Part shown: positions 1 to 11,659 of the stretch, one piece after another
Layout of the letters: each line of letters opens with the position of its first letter
How positions within the stretch are numbered: position 1 is the first letter of the stretch
Source of the DNA: Lunularia cruciata
Lineage: Eukaryota; Streptophyta; Marchantiopsida; Lunulariales; Lunulariaceae
Assembly (NCBI GenBank): GCA_948567375.1
Contig: OX419755.1
Span: 71,428,944 to 71,492,943 of the forward strand
DNA length: 64,000 nt
Reading direction: 5' to 3'
Translations under genes and position numbers: made by a program
Notes under the pieces: model-generated
Databases searched by the model: none
What the model saw: only the letters and a program-made list of their open reading frames with translations
Told to the model about the DNA's origin: nothing

Positions 1-21
1 CCTCTCCCTCAAGCATATAAG

Positions 22-272
22 ATGGTGTGGTGCAGCTACTGCGTGAAAGACCAGGTCGCTGAGCTCGATGAAATTAATGGATTTACGTAAGTCTCTCGTG
101 CATCGCACTTTTTGTTGTGATACGAGCAGCGCAACCACGAGGGGAAGGTATTGGATTGTTGTTTGACGTGGACCATGTACTCTGTCACAGGTGCTGTACC
201 GGCTGTGGACGAGTACTTGATGACAATGTCTACGGAAGTGATCCCACATTTACCAAAACGTCGACTGGTCAG
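22..272 (+). other. BRF1: BRF1 exons 1-2: N-terminal zinc ribbon
   Basis: Residues 1-49. The first CxxC pair (MVWCSYC) is in exon 1 and the second (CTGCGRVL) in exon 2. Together they make the four-cysteine TFIIB-type zinc ribbon that contacts polymerase III. The intron at 87-190 splits the codon for the Thr just before the second Cys pair. Donor GTAAGT and acceptor CACAG fit. Confidence 0.9.
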
Positions 273-3200
273 GTTGAGCTGTATCTCGTGTGGTCCTGAA
301 ATTTAAAATATGCTGTTTCGCTTATGGAAAGATGCATTCTCGTTTGCGCTGTCTAGCACGCTTATTATAAACTTCTAAATCATGACAGAGTCAAGTCGAG
401 GGAAATTTCGTTCGAGATGGAGGAGGCAGCAGTATGGGCAGACTTGGGGTCAGTGGTGGTCGTATTATGGGGTATCAATCTGATTCTCACGAGAAGACTT
501 TAAATAAAGGTACGAGTTCCTGAGGCAATTAGAACGGGACTTTGAACCCTTCTCAACAAGCGAAAGTTAGGCAGTTTGGTTTTGGTTTCTTTTGCCTGGC
601 TATAACGTTCACGTCCTGGTCTTCTTACCAGGAAAGCATGAAATACTAGATATTCTTGAGCGATTGTCTATTCGCCCTCGGGAGGACACAGCTACACAAG
701 CTCATCGATTCTACACTGTACTAGTCTTTCCTTCTTGTCACATATTGTGAAAACCTACTTTGCGAAAGAATTGATCAGCGTTCGTTGCTTCTACTCTGTA
801 CCAGTCTTTGGCTCTTGGTCACATGTGATCTACTTAGCCAAATTAATAATCTCCGTACATTGAACGTTTGATAGATCTTCCAAGGCTAGATCAGAAGACT
901 CTCAGATTTGAAAGTTGACATCCGTAGAGTTTGCTGAATGGCTCTGGTTTGGCACCTAACTTTTTCATTTTTTGCATGGGATTCAGATTGCTCTAGAGCG
1001 TAATTTCACCAGGGGACGACGCACCAATCAAGTTGCTGCTGCATGCATTTACATTGTATGCCGGTAACTTAAAACTCTATTCTTTCCATCCCCTTTTTGA
1101 CTTGATTGTATGCTATTTGCAGAAGCTTGAGATATGTGTATTGTAAGTACGTGAAGTTGAAACAGGTCAGGTAGTTGGATAATAAAGTCTTCATCGCTTC
1201 GATAGAATAAAAGTGGTTCACAGGTCTGGATAATCTCAATATTGCCATCAAAATCAATAATAAGTTTGATAAAAAAGATATGTTGGTGGACCTCTTACGT
1301 GTCGTGGAGTGTCTGTTCCATTGAGCCTGTTTGTTTGCTTCCCGGTTGATACATTGGAACATGTTCCTGGTTCACGAGCAGGTAATTCAAAGTCCAAGTA
1401 GATGATTAGCTTCTTAAATCTCCCCTTGAGCACCAAAACACAGCAGGTTGCCCTTAAAATCAGACACATCAATGGTAACAAGGTGCTCCTGGATGGAACC
1501 TTTGGTAGATCTATCGACGGTACTGAATTCTGATGAATGAGGTTTGTTTAGTAGAAGTACTGAGCCCAGCTTCTTTTCTAGATACAGTTCATCTAAGACA
1601 CCATGATACTAACCCCTGTATGCAGATATACGCATGCTTACCTCTATGTGTAAGTACTAGTTATGACGATCTTTACTATGTTACTGTCAAATGTCAGAGT
1701 GAGTCCGGTCAAACGTGGGTGAGGAACTTGGTTGTTTACAACAGGTTCTATATTCCATTACTCAATATAGTTAGTGTTACCAAAATTACATAGACAATTC
1801 TCTTTAGTATCCTTAGTGTAGGTTCTACCAAGGGAAGCGGTCGTGATCTAGTTCTTTTTCTTCCCCGAAATCACCACTAGAAATCACCACTAGTCGCAGC
1901 TTCGAGCAGTTTAAGTTTCTAAGCTTCCTGTTTCATGCCTGAGAGACAATGTGTTAAAATGTGTTGCAGGCAAATGAACAAGCCTTACATGCTTATCGAC
2001 TTCTCGGACTGCCTGCAGACTAATGTGTACGCGCATAACTTTGACTTTCCCGTGTCACACATAGATTCCAACAGTTTGGACTTTCATACACCATTTGCAC
2101 TGTTATTGCCTTTCATCTAGTTGAACATCAAATTTTCACCGAATCATTATGTGTTTGCGCTTGGTGCTACTGAGTTTCAGGTATGTGCTGGGAGCAGTCT
2201 TCTTGCAGCTTTGCGGGTTGTTACGACTTGAAGAACAACCTTTCCTACAAAAACCAGTGGATCCAAGCCTTTTCATCCATCGTTTTGCAGATCGTACGGT
2301 TTACTTCCCCTCCTCTTCCTGCTCAAGAATTCTTTGGATTGTGTTGTTTAGTGTGAATATTGGCTGACATTAGTTTCATGTCCTGAAAGAAAATTTCGCT
2401 TTGTGGCGCTTTCTACAGGTCTGCAATTTGGGAAGAAAATGCACGCAGTGGCCAACTTTGCCTTACGGCTGGTGGCCAGTATGAAGCGCGATTGGATGCA
2501 GGCAGCTTTCTTGTCGTCTATACCACCTTTTCGTGCTGCGAAACAATATTTTTGACTTAGTGTGCCTTATTCTTGTTCCCAAGACGAAAAAGAAATTTTT
2601 TAAGCTCTTCAACAATGGTTTTGCTGTCAATCATTTACAGACTGGACGACGGCCGAGTGGGATTTGTGGGGCAGCTTTATTCATCTCGGCTCACTGTCAC
2701 GGTTTTGAGCGTTCAAAAACCGACGTGGTAAGAGAAGAAGAAATTGGCTGGTGCTCCCACGAGAGGGTTGAACCTTTAGCAACTTTTAGCACATATCAGA
2801 AATTTAACTCATGTGTTCACAGCACATGCTGCGATATAAACTTTATTCAGTCCTCCAACGCTTCGCTCTACTTCCCTCGTTCTCTGAGCGATTTCATACT
2901 TTCGGGCTGACTCACGGATCTTCCACGGCTTTCGATTTCCAGGCTTCTACATTGTTTTTAGACTTCGGTTTATCTAAATCTTTCTCGTCTGGCTTGTCAA
3001 GTCGATTTTATTTCTCTACATGCACTGTTGTTCTGTTTCCGCTTTTCCGATGCATGCTACTTGTATATAGGTATTACTTTTGATATGTTTCCAGGCTACG
3101 TTTATTTATGCTATTATTCGATCAGATGTTCACTATCTTGTATACTTTACACATCTTGCATCTCATTTGCATTCAATGAGTTCTGGATCTCCCGTTCCTC

Positions 3201-6200
3201 GAACGGCTTCTATCCTCATTTCTCTATATCAGAAATTTACTTGCATGCAGCAGTTGATTAAGCCACCCTCATATGAAGAGCTAACCTCAATTGATATTCA
3301 GGTTAGCGTGGTGCACATATGCGAGGCTACTCTGAAGAAGCGACTGGTGGAATTTGAGAGCACTGAATCAGGCAGCTTGACTGTAAGCTTTTGCATGATT
3401 TCCTGCAATGAAGTTTTTCTCAGTAGACCTAGTTTTCTCTGTAAATACTACTAGTCGTTTTAGTTGGATATCCAAGGCTGCTCGGCGTGCAACCACTAGA
3501 GAACTCTTTAGCACCAAAGAAGAAGCATTTGATTTTCTGGTACACACTGCCATTTTGTAGCGGCAAGTCATGGATCATTCGTAATGCTAGTGCAAAGAAG
3601 GATAGTGGCGATTTGCGAATGTGTTTATCAAAGCCGCTCTGTTGTCGTTGGTGCAGGCTGAAGAATTCGATACAAAAGCTGTAGAAATTGAAGCACAGAT
3701 GAAGGCTGCGGTGGAAGCAGTAGCCGGACGAAAGAGCAAGGTCCTGAGTGAGGTCATGTGTGAACATAAAGACACGGGAGTGGAGCATTTCTCTCACGGG
3801 CTTTGCCGACAATGCTACGAGGAGGTGGGTGATCAGCTAAACTTTTTGAGTACCTGGATTCAGCTTCAAGTTTAGTATTACTGCCACTGACTAGAAGAGC
3901 TTATGCGAGTGTCATTATATTGTTCCAGTTTGTCAGAGTGTCTGGTGGAATGCATGGTGGTTCTGCACCTCCTGCTTTCCAGCGAGCGGAGCTAGAGCGG
4001 ATGGAAGCTGTGAGACAAGAACTTAAGTCCCAGGGCCTGGATTCCGATGAAGAAGATGCCCATGAGAGACAATCAATGGTGGTCGCTTCGACAAAAGGAG
4101 CTAAACCCCCGATCAGAGCTCTGACAGGAGCTTCAGAACCCTCTAGGGCTGGTCGGGGAAGGGGAAGGGGAAGAGGTAGAGGAAGAAGCAGGGGAAGAAG
4201 TGATGTGGAAGGTCAAGATACAACAAGGGCAGATAAGGCAATCACCGGTGTGGGACGTGTGGGTGAGGACGTTGGTAAACAAGCCCTGGAGGAAGGAGAA
4301 AATGAGGACGCAAATGGAAACGGCTTAAAGAAAGAAAAAGTGAGTATGCAAAAGAAAAGCAATATGCCTCCCTCGGGTGAAGTTGAGATACGAAGTTGTG
4401 AATCGCAAGAGACTGACTTACAGCAAGAGACGCAGACAGGTTGTGTAGATAATGCTGATCTACCAAAGTCTGACGAACGTATTGGAGGTCAAAGGTTAAA
4501 CAACATTGAAGATGACATGCTGGAGGGTGATGGTGCAAACTTCCAAATTTCTACCGCAGCTAGCTCAGTGAGCGGTGCCACAAAGTCAGGAACCGACACC
4601 AGCATGCAAAGAGCAAATCCTGAATATCCAGGCGAAGCTGCTGAGCCTGGAGTTCCCTCCAATATCATCAAGACCGAGCGATCCCAAGATAAGGAGAATG
4701 CAGAGAACGCAGCCGACATGGAAGAGGACCATGGAACCAACGAAACTCTTTCTGACATCGATGATGACGATGTAAGAATTAATACCCACATTCTTTATCA
4801 CGCTCTCTCACCTGATTTGTCATTCGTAACAGATTTTGGAAATGTCGCAGACCCTGAAGGTGTGAGGTTCTTATCAGGTAGCTTGCCTGGGGCAACAACC
4901 TGAAGTTACTGTCCATTTTACACATACATGTTGCACGTTCTATGCTTTCAATGAATGTGCATTAGCTGTTTACACACATGATTCTACAGCGGGTCTTGCG
5001 TTCCATTACACACAACCCCAATACTCATCACGTCAGAACATACATGCCCACGTCGAGCAGAACCGTTGACGAGAGCAAGTTAGGAGACAGTTAATATGCC
5101 TATATGTTTATACTAAATTGTGATCGGGTTTGACACTCATGCAACCAGCTGGTCGGTTACATTCATAACGAGGAGGAAGTTCGATTAAAGACCATCATAT
5201 GGACTGAGCTGAATAAGGAGTATCTTCAAGTAAGTTGACAACTCTAGTCATAGACTTAGCGAGACTTCAATACATATGGTTCTGAAGTTTCCTGTTTCCG
5301 TTGGAGATATGCGTGTCCTATGTCGCACAGACCATTTTAACTCAGGGTGCACTCCTGTTTAAAATGTTGAGGTTCAGCTCATTCCTACAATTCTGTAGAC
5401 ACTCATATACCTTCTACTCCAGTTATCCCGTGTAGTGATGGGGTCTTCTTTGTGTAGCACCTCTCCGGTTTATCTAGGTTACTCAATTGTTGGGTGTTAA
5501 CTAGAGCCGGCAGTACACTGCAGTTGCCATATCAAGTTCATTTTCAAACCTCTCACTTGTGTTTACTATGCAATTTACCTATACTCAGGAACAGGAGATC
5601 AAGCAGGCTGCGATAGCAGCCACTGAGGAGGCTCGTGCGGCTGCAATTGCTGCTGCCGCTTCCAACTCCGCAAGTGCTGTAGAGCTTGCTGCAGCGGCTG
5701 CTGCTGCGGTCGCCAAGATGAAGAAGGTACTAGTTTATCTGAAAATTTTTGTGCTGAGTGAAAATTAACACAGGATGTGTTCATGTACTAGATAAGACTT
5801 TCATCACAAGTTTTGTAGTCGATTTGAATTCCTTCTTTTGCCAAATTTTGATTTTCTTTAAGTAGGAATCATTTGTACACAGAAATAGCTAGTCATGCAG
5901 ATGCAAAATACGGTCAATATGTTAGCTCTGCTTTATCAATTGTGAGAACACAACTACGCGAGAGATTGGTCAGATTTTCTTGATGCCAAACGAAGGTATT
6001 TAAGGGCTACACTGCAGACTCCTAACGTTTGTAATAAGTTAAGAAGAATTTGTCACCCGGGATCAGATGGAATAGGTATGTGCAGTTAAACTTCTTACTT
6101 CGAGTGTAACTACGATGGTGGTTTCATGCATCTTTACAGGATCGCAAACAAAGAAGAGCTGATGAAGCTAAGAGAGGTCCAGCTGCTACCGCCGCCGAAG

Positions 6201-6868
6201 CAACCAAGAAAATGCTTGAGAGCAAGGTATTTTACATTCATCGGCTGCTGTTGACCTGGGTCTATTCTTCTCTATCTCTGGTAGTCTTCAATACACATTC
6301 GCCATGAGTTGATGATTCAAAATGGATTCCTTGTCATGGACCTGGCAGAGACTCAGCACAAAGGTGGACTACACCGTACTAGCGAAGCTTTTTGATGGAG
6401 ACGTAAGTATTTAAGTACATTATACTGGTGTGTCGATATCATGCGTTGCATTAAGGATGTCTCATGCTTTTTCTTTCAGCAAGAACTTTCAGCTCTGGAT
6501 TGAGGTTTCCTCTTTACGTCTTTCTTGACCTTTATCACGTTTTTGTTCCTCAGGAGCCAGAAAAGCGAGAAAATGGGAGAAGGAAGCCAAAAGATGAAGA
6601 TGAAGACAGTGAGGGTATACTCAGAAGTAGCAAGAGATCGCGATTTAGCAGTCAGGCCGACGTGAGTCAAGCAGACTCTGTAATCACACAAATAGACGCG
6701 AGGTCGCTCTTGAGGGAAGTCGATTCTAAAGGAGTAAGCGATGTGGGCGACATGAATCAGGAAGACGAAGGAGAGATAGATGATGAGGAATTGGCTGAAG
6801 AGGGTGAGATCGAGGGCCTAAATTACGAATATGACGAGGGGGAGGAGTACTATGACGACGAATATTAA
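22..6868 (+). CDS. BRF1: TFIIIB subunit BRF1 (17 exons)
   Basis: TFIIB-related factor that, with TBP and BDP1, forms TFIIIB and recruits RNA polymerase III to tRNA and 5S genes in the nucleus. Exons read by me with phases that join: 22-86, 191-272, 389-509, 632-717, 987-1063, 1970-2026, 2181-2293, 2419-2501, 2641-2727, 3302-3382, 3657-3824, 3929-4771, 5149-5229, 5589-5726, 6140-6226, 6349-6402, 6554-6868. The sum is 846 codons including TAA. Order: N-terminal zinc ribbon, two cyclin folds, long acidic and RG-rich linker, Brf1 TBP-binding domain, acidic tail. The start ATG at 22 begins MVWCSYC, as expected for plant BRF1. The protein is longer than the roughly 600 residues usual in plants because exon 12 is expanded. 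A short extra exon between 3382 and 3657 cannot be excluded. The promoter lies outside the window. Confidence 0.93.
389..2293 (+). other. BRF1: BRF1 exons 3-7: linker and first cyclin fold
   Basis: Residues about 50-200. Exon 3 (389-509) gives the glycine-rich linker. Exons 4-7 give the first TFIIB-like cyclin repeat, with segments such as AHRFYT, ERNFTRGRRTNQVAAAC, LIDFSDCLQTNVYVLG and the DPSLFIHRFADRL motif typical of BRF1. The large intron 1064-1969 holds no recognisable gene; ORFs seen there in other frames are chance. Confidence 0.88.
2419..3382 (+). other. BRF1: BRF1 exons 8-10: second cyclin fold
   Basis: Residues about 200-284. Conserved pieces visible are VASMKRDWMQ (exon 8), TGRRPSGICGAAL (exon 9) and HICEATLKKRL...ESGSLT (exon 10). 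These form the second cyclin repeat, the TBP and DNA contact region in TFIIB relatives. Exons 9 and 10 are both in phase 0 (87 and 81 nt). Confidence 0.9.
2502..2640 (+). other. Probable GC-AG intron in BRF1
   Basis: Exon 8 must end after ...DWMQ and exon 9 must start at TGRRPSG in phase 0. The only boundary meeting this is CAG|GCAGCT at 2501/2502 with acceptor TTTACAG at 2640. That gives a GC rather than GT donor. Neighbouring GT dinucleotides would break the frame. Confidence 0.7.
3657..4771 (+). other. BRF1: BRF1 exons 11-12: expanded linker with RG repeat tract
   Basis: Residues about 285-621. Exon 11 contains the short MCEHKDTG...CRQCYEE segment. Exon 12 is 843 nt, very acidic, Ser/Glu/Asp rich and likely disordered. 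It carries a run of alternating Arg-Gly repeats at about 4148-4200. RG/RGG tracts are commonly linked to RNA binding and arginine methylation, but I know of no such role established for BRF1. Confidence 0.8.
5149..6402 (+). other. BRF1: BRF1 exons 13-16: Brf1 TBP-binding domain
   Basis: Residues about 622-741. Exon 13 has the hallmark YIHNEEEVRLKTIIW...LNKEYLQ segment. Exon 14 is an alanine-rich helix. Exon 15 carries the basic QRRADEAKRG motif and exon 16 the STKVDYTVLAKLFD motif. This is the Brf1 homology block that binds TBP and BDP1. Confidence 0.88.
6554..6868 (+). other. BRF1: BRF1 exon 17: acidic C-terminal tail
   Basis: The last 104 residues have a basic cluster near the start (SSKRSRFS) followed by a Glu/Asp/Tyr-rich tail ending in YYDDEY and TAA at 6866-6868. 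Low complexity and probably disordered. Confidence 0.85.
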
Positions 6869-9239
6869 CCAAAATGAAAATGAAAATAACCAAAAATGGG
6901 GACTAGGATGCCACACGAGATCATCAGCTGATATATACAGGATTTAAGGGTGCAGGTGAGGCATTTTCAACCAACAAGTATAGCAGCAACTGGTTAGGTT
7001 CTGGAAATACACATTATTTTGAGAAGACTTCCGGAAAGCCAGCATAGCAAGTTTTGACGGTTTATAACTGATACGGCTGAGGACGACTGTATATAACATT
7101 AGAGTGTTACATAGGATCAAATTGGTTGCATCACAACTACACGCCTTAACTTAGCGCAGAAGATCCCGCTTAGAGGTCTGGCTTGAGTTGACAGATCGTT
7201 CTAAAAAGGCGCCCTTCATTAAGATCTCTTAAACCACAACCTGGACTTTCCAGCCTTGGGAGTGTATTTATAATCGAATTTGGGACCATAACATGCTGAA
7301 GACTTACATGAGGCCATAGCTTGCAATCACACGGTCGGAACCTTGTTGGAGTGTCTTGCACTCGTGATGATTTGTTGCGGGTTACAAGGGTCATAGGATT
7401 TGTTGACTAGAATACTCTAAATCTAATCTCTACTATGTATTGATATTCGTGAATATATGTCATTACATGTCAATATATATCCTTATTTGATATATATTCT
7501 TATTAGTATTATAAAATAAAACTATAGTGATGGGGGGTATTGATTTCATGGTGGAGCTGTCGCCACTTTGTATTGTTTACATATTGGGTGTGCTGTCAAT
7601 TGGATAGTTATGGTTTCAAATTTAACTCGAGTCCAAGAGTATATTTTTAGTGTATAGTTCCAAAGAATTTTTTTCTTTGATTTTGAACTTTCTAATTTAG
7701 GATTATGGTAGACAGAGGTCGATGAGTGCCATTTGGATTTTTTTACTTAGAGTGAGTTTGGTTTAACTGTAATCAATATTCAATTTTTGATAGTTTATAA
7801 AACGATAGATCAAATATTGATATGAGTTGAGATAATTCAAGAAGTGTAAACTAATTTATTATATAAAAAAATAAAGTTTAGGGGAAATCGAGTGCAAGAA
7901 TTACAAATATTGATGATATCTCTAAGTGTTCGATGGATCTTTGGTAGTTCGATTGAAATTTAGATTTTCTTTGGTATGTAGAAGTTCATTGATTGATGTA
8001 AATTTGGCAGTGAGGTAGATGATGTAAGGAAACGTTAGTCAAATTTTGAGCAAAGAGAAATAATTTTTGAGCAATGGTTGTGATTTTGAATTCAGGAGGT
8101 GAACTCAAGACTAATTTATTACATGTTGTGTTCGGTAAGTGAAATTGAAGGTAAAACTTATCCTCGTGGATTTGTAATTTGGAGAAATCTATTTTTTCAA
8201 TTTGGTTCCAGTGAAGAGTTAATGTAAGATTTGACATACAATAAACTTTAGTGTTTATGCCACATTTTTGCTAGAGTATACGTAAGATTTTGGCTATATT
8301 TGGAGGAATTTAGTTTGTTTGTCAAATTTGGACAAGTTTCATAGATTTGGAAGAGTTTTGCTAAATTTAGAGAGAATTCAAAGTGGTAAGAAGAAAAGTC
8401 TCATTTTGGCATTTAGAGATTTCAAGGCATAGAGCTATGGGCTATCAGAAGCTATGAAGGTCAGCTTGTTAGCATGAGACTAGTTAGTTTAGAGTAGATA
8501 TTGGTCATTATTTGGCTAAATTTGCCTTAGCAGATTGTGCGCAAGAAGGTTTGATCCTTAGATCTCTGGTTCTTAGATTGGTATCCTAACTAATTGATAC
8601 ATATTCACTTGTTGTTATAGTGATTGGCCCATTATTATCTATACACTTATAACTTTGGCTAGGAGAGACAATTTAATCACATTCTTGGTGATCTTGATAA
8701 CTTAGGACATAGATATGAACTCCTATTATGTCAGATGCCAAATGATGGCAGAGTCTATCCCCTGTTGCTTTATGAGATGAAAGTTTTTTGTTTAGATTTT
8801 TTGTGATCAACCCTCTCCATACTTTGTTTCGTGTTTGTGCACCACGTTTGTGTGAGGTGCCTTGAATTTAGAGTGTTTGTGCTTTGGTGTGCTCTCGACG
8901 GTGAGATTGGAGTGATGATCAATCATATTATCTTTATTTCTCTTTGGTGAGGTAGGAAGTGATGACATGCAGATCGTGAGAGTGCTTGTTATGATTATAG
9001 TTTAGAAGTCACCCTTTCTCCTAGTATAGTTGTCTTAGTTAGAGTTACATTAGTGGATAGTGTTCTGTTGGTATTGGCACTTGGTGGTGCTTAGTTGATG
9101 TTGGTACTTGATAGTGTTTGGTTGGTGGTATTGGTTCTTGGTGGTGTACTTGCGGTTGCGGTTGGCGGTTTGTGATTACTTTGTCACTATAGAGTTTTTG
9201 AGGATTCTTGAGGAAATAGCACTGCAATACATAGTGAGT
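6869..9239. other. BRF1 3' flank and intergenic DNA, no gene seen
   Basis: 6869 to about 7400 likely includes the BRF1 3' UTR. No clear AATAAA signal is close to the stop, so the cleavage site is not assigned. About 7400-9000 is AT-rich with many stops in all frames. About 9060-9170 is a simple TTGGTGGT-like run, which explains the Pro/His/Thr-rich minus-strand frame at 9045-9227. The stretch may include the decayed LTR of the gag fragment that follows, but I cannot fix its ends. Confidence 0.5.
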
Positions 9240-10660
9240 TTACTCGGAGTGACGCTCGATATCAATTTGTATCTCAAGTTCTAATGAGGGATGAGATTGA
9301 CTATGAGTTGGAGTTAACATAGGAATTGATTCAGTTTAGAGTGCACTTGGCATGTATGTACCGTCGTTGTGAGACATGGACAAGATTTATGGGGCATCAA
9401 AAAACCCTAGGCGTTATTATGGTACAATGGATATCATTGAGTTGGATGACTTCATCCAGAAGTTTGATAGTTTGTGTCATTTACAATAGATGCCCAACCC
9501 GACTTTGTTCACACCTTTCATGGCATGGAAGGTATTATTTCAACACTTGGAGTGTCCACCAATGGATAACTACCATAAATTCAAGAGAGCTCACTTGGAG
9601 GAGATTGAGTTATGGAAATAATATTGGTCTTTAAATTATGTCTCCATCATTTCAGGCTTGGTTGCCAGGGGTAGGTCGATTGTACCCACGAGTTCTAACT
9701 CAAGTAGCATTGGTGGAGCTAGTAGAGGTGTACTAGTTGGAGATATTGCTACTACGAATAGAGATACCGCTAAAGGAGGTGGTATAGTATTGGGGTTTAA
9801 CTCCATGGTGGAGTTCTTCTAATGTTTGAGGCAAAACTACCAAGGAGTGCGGACTAACAAGCTAAGAAGCTTGTAGGAGTTTTAGCGGAAGGTTGGGGAG
9901 GGCCTACAGGAGACATACACCGCATGAGGCGACTGATCAATTTTAATCAAGGAGTTACTTAGGCCCATGTAGTCCAGTTTTGGTATGGGACATTGGACAA
10001 GGAATTGAAACATAGAATTCGTGATGCTACATTGTTATAGGCTACTTCGCACACTTTGGTAGTGGTCTTTGGTTTGGTTGAGCATATTGAGCTCAACATG
10101 GGGGAGGAGAGAGTGGTGATATCTGGATTTGATAAGAGAGACCTCATCCACAAAGATGATTTCTTCTAGAGTGCAACAAAGTGCACCATGCCCAATTGGT
10201 TTTTGAGGATAGGGTGGACAGCCCAAATCCTATAGAGCGAGTGGAGTGCCTAGTGGAGATAGACCTTTACCTTCATTTCTATGTCAACAACATCCAATGA
10301 GTGCTGGTGTTGCTTGTTGGACTTGTGGTGGATTTAACCATAGGAGAGAGTGTACTCAAGGTAGCAGACCTGATATCTCTAGTGCATCACAGCCAACACA
10401 AAGACAATGTGAGCATTGTCATATATATGGTCACTCAAGTGATCAATGCTTTGACCTACACCCAAAGTTACGGAGTGGTAGGGCTACTATGGCAAGTAGT
10501 AGAGGTGGTAGTAGAGAATCTACACTTAGTGGGAGTGCAATACTTGCTTTTACTTTTGATATAACTATGGCTACTCGAATTGAGCAGTTGGAGTAGAGAT
10601 TGGCTAGTATTGCTATTGCTCAGAGGAGATCAAATTTGGATATTGAAGCTTCTACCTCAT
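9240..10660 (+). pseudogene. Decayed gag with two CCHC zinc knuckles
   Basis: Broken reading frame of a Ty3/gypsy-type Gag. A degenerate capsid-like segment can be followed at about 9840-10165 across stops (motif VVQFWYGTLDKELKHR). The nucleocapsid part at 10246-10596 is open and has two knuckles: CWTCGGFNHRREC at 10315-10353 (spacing CX2CX4HX3C) and CEHCHIYGHSSDQC at 10408-10449 (CX2CX4HX4C). No protease or polymerase follows, because element A starts 250 bp downstream. Probably the 5' remnant of an older element. Confidence 0.7.
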
Positions 10661-10909
10661 ATGTTGGTGATAGAGATGCTTTGGACTTCATGTGCGAAGC
10701 AACATAGATGGATGCATTTGTAGTAGTGACTAGGAATGCAGTACGCGCTCTATAGCCTAGAGGAGCATCAATGGAGTTGTACCCATAGAGAGAAGAGGTT
10801 GGGAGACAGGTCAGACTTCCCCAATCTTTCACGTTCTGTGAGTCCCTACAAACATCATCCATGGTTCCTAGATGTCATAGTGCATGTGTGGTAGGTGGTG
10901 ATGGACTGC

Positions 10910-11646
10910 TCTAATACCAAGAGCTAGCCATATGATCTAGATGTGAAATTTGGTTTGGTAACATCTGAAATGATGTTATACATGATGGTCAAAATAGATC
11001 AAATAAAAACATCACCAAAAGAGTACTTCTACTAATAGCGCAAAAACCAAAATAAACTTGAAGACCTTAGAATCAATAGCTAGACATATGATTTAAAAGT
11101 GAGAATTAGTTTGGTAACATTTGGAAGGATGTTACACATGATGGACTTAACAGATTAGAAAGAAGTATCACCAAAAGTGTAATTCTACTAATAGAGTAGG
11201 AATCAAATTATGCCTGAAATCTTTGAAGGCAATTTTGGAGACCTAAACAAATGAATTAGACCTAAAAAATGTATAAATTCCCCCCCAATGAAGGAAAGGT
11301 TGACCTTCCTTCCCCCCTAGTTTGTCTCATCAAGAGCTTTCCAATGGTACACTACTCACGTGATTTTGAGATTCCTACAAGAAGATTCTTTAAAAGATTC
11401 ACTCTGGTCAAAGCTTGTTTGACCAACCAGATAGGACCTAGATCGGCATGTCATTTATCTAAGTAAGTTATCCAAGGGTGGAGCTTGTTGACATGTCACC
11501 TATTTGTATGCCTAATCCTATGGTGGAGCTTCCTTGGAAGAGATCCTCTTGGTCTATATAATAAAGAGAAGGTGCTCCTTTGGTGCATTGAATGATTGAG
11601 TGTGAAATTTGTGTTTTTTCTCTTCTCTTGTCTTTGGAGTATTACA
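10910..11646 (+). repeat. 5' LTR of element A
   Basis: 737 bp, homologous over its length to 24628-25361 and 33230-33936. It ends GAGTATTACA; the left end TCTAATACC is a mutated TGTAATACC. U3 holds an imperfect direct repeat of period 156 bp (10922 and 11078). An inverted pair of TTTGACC boxes lies at about 11405-11425 and a TATA-like TATATAATAAA at 11555-11565. Confidence 0.9.
11555..11565 (+). promoter_or_regulatory. TATA-like box in A 5' LTR
   Basis: TATATAATAAA about 80 bp before the LTR end. The same motif sits at the same place in the 3' LTR and in the solo LTR at 33230-33936. It is the likely U3 core promoter. Confidence 0.6.
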
Positions 11647-11647
11647 A

Positions 11648-11659
11648 TGATGTTAGAGC
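11648..11659 (+). other. Primer binding site of A, tRNA-Met-like
   Basis: TGATGTTAGAGC starts 2 bp after the LTR and resembles TGGTATCAGAGC, the initiator tRNA-Met primer site common in plant LTR elements, with three differences. Confidence 0.6.

Noticed and set aside
1069-3812. Several 60-130-codon frames on both strands between BRF1 exons
   Set aside because: They lie in introns or are antisense to exons, lack recognisable motifs and have no support beyond being open.
4242-4801. Minus-strand frames of 71-100 codons
   Set aside because: Antisense shadows of BRF1 exon 12, a long low-complexity exon that leaves opposite frames open.
9045-9227. Minus-strand His/Pro/Thr-rich peptide
   Set aside because: Produced by a simple TTGGTGGT-like repeat; no homologous copy.
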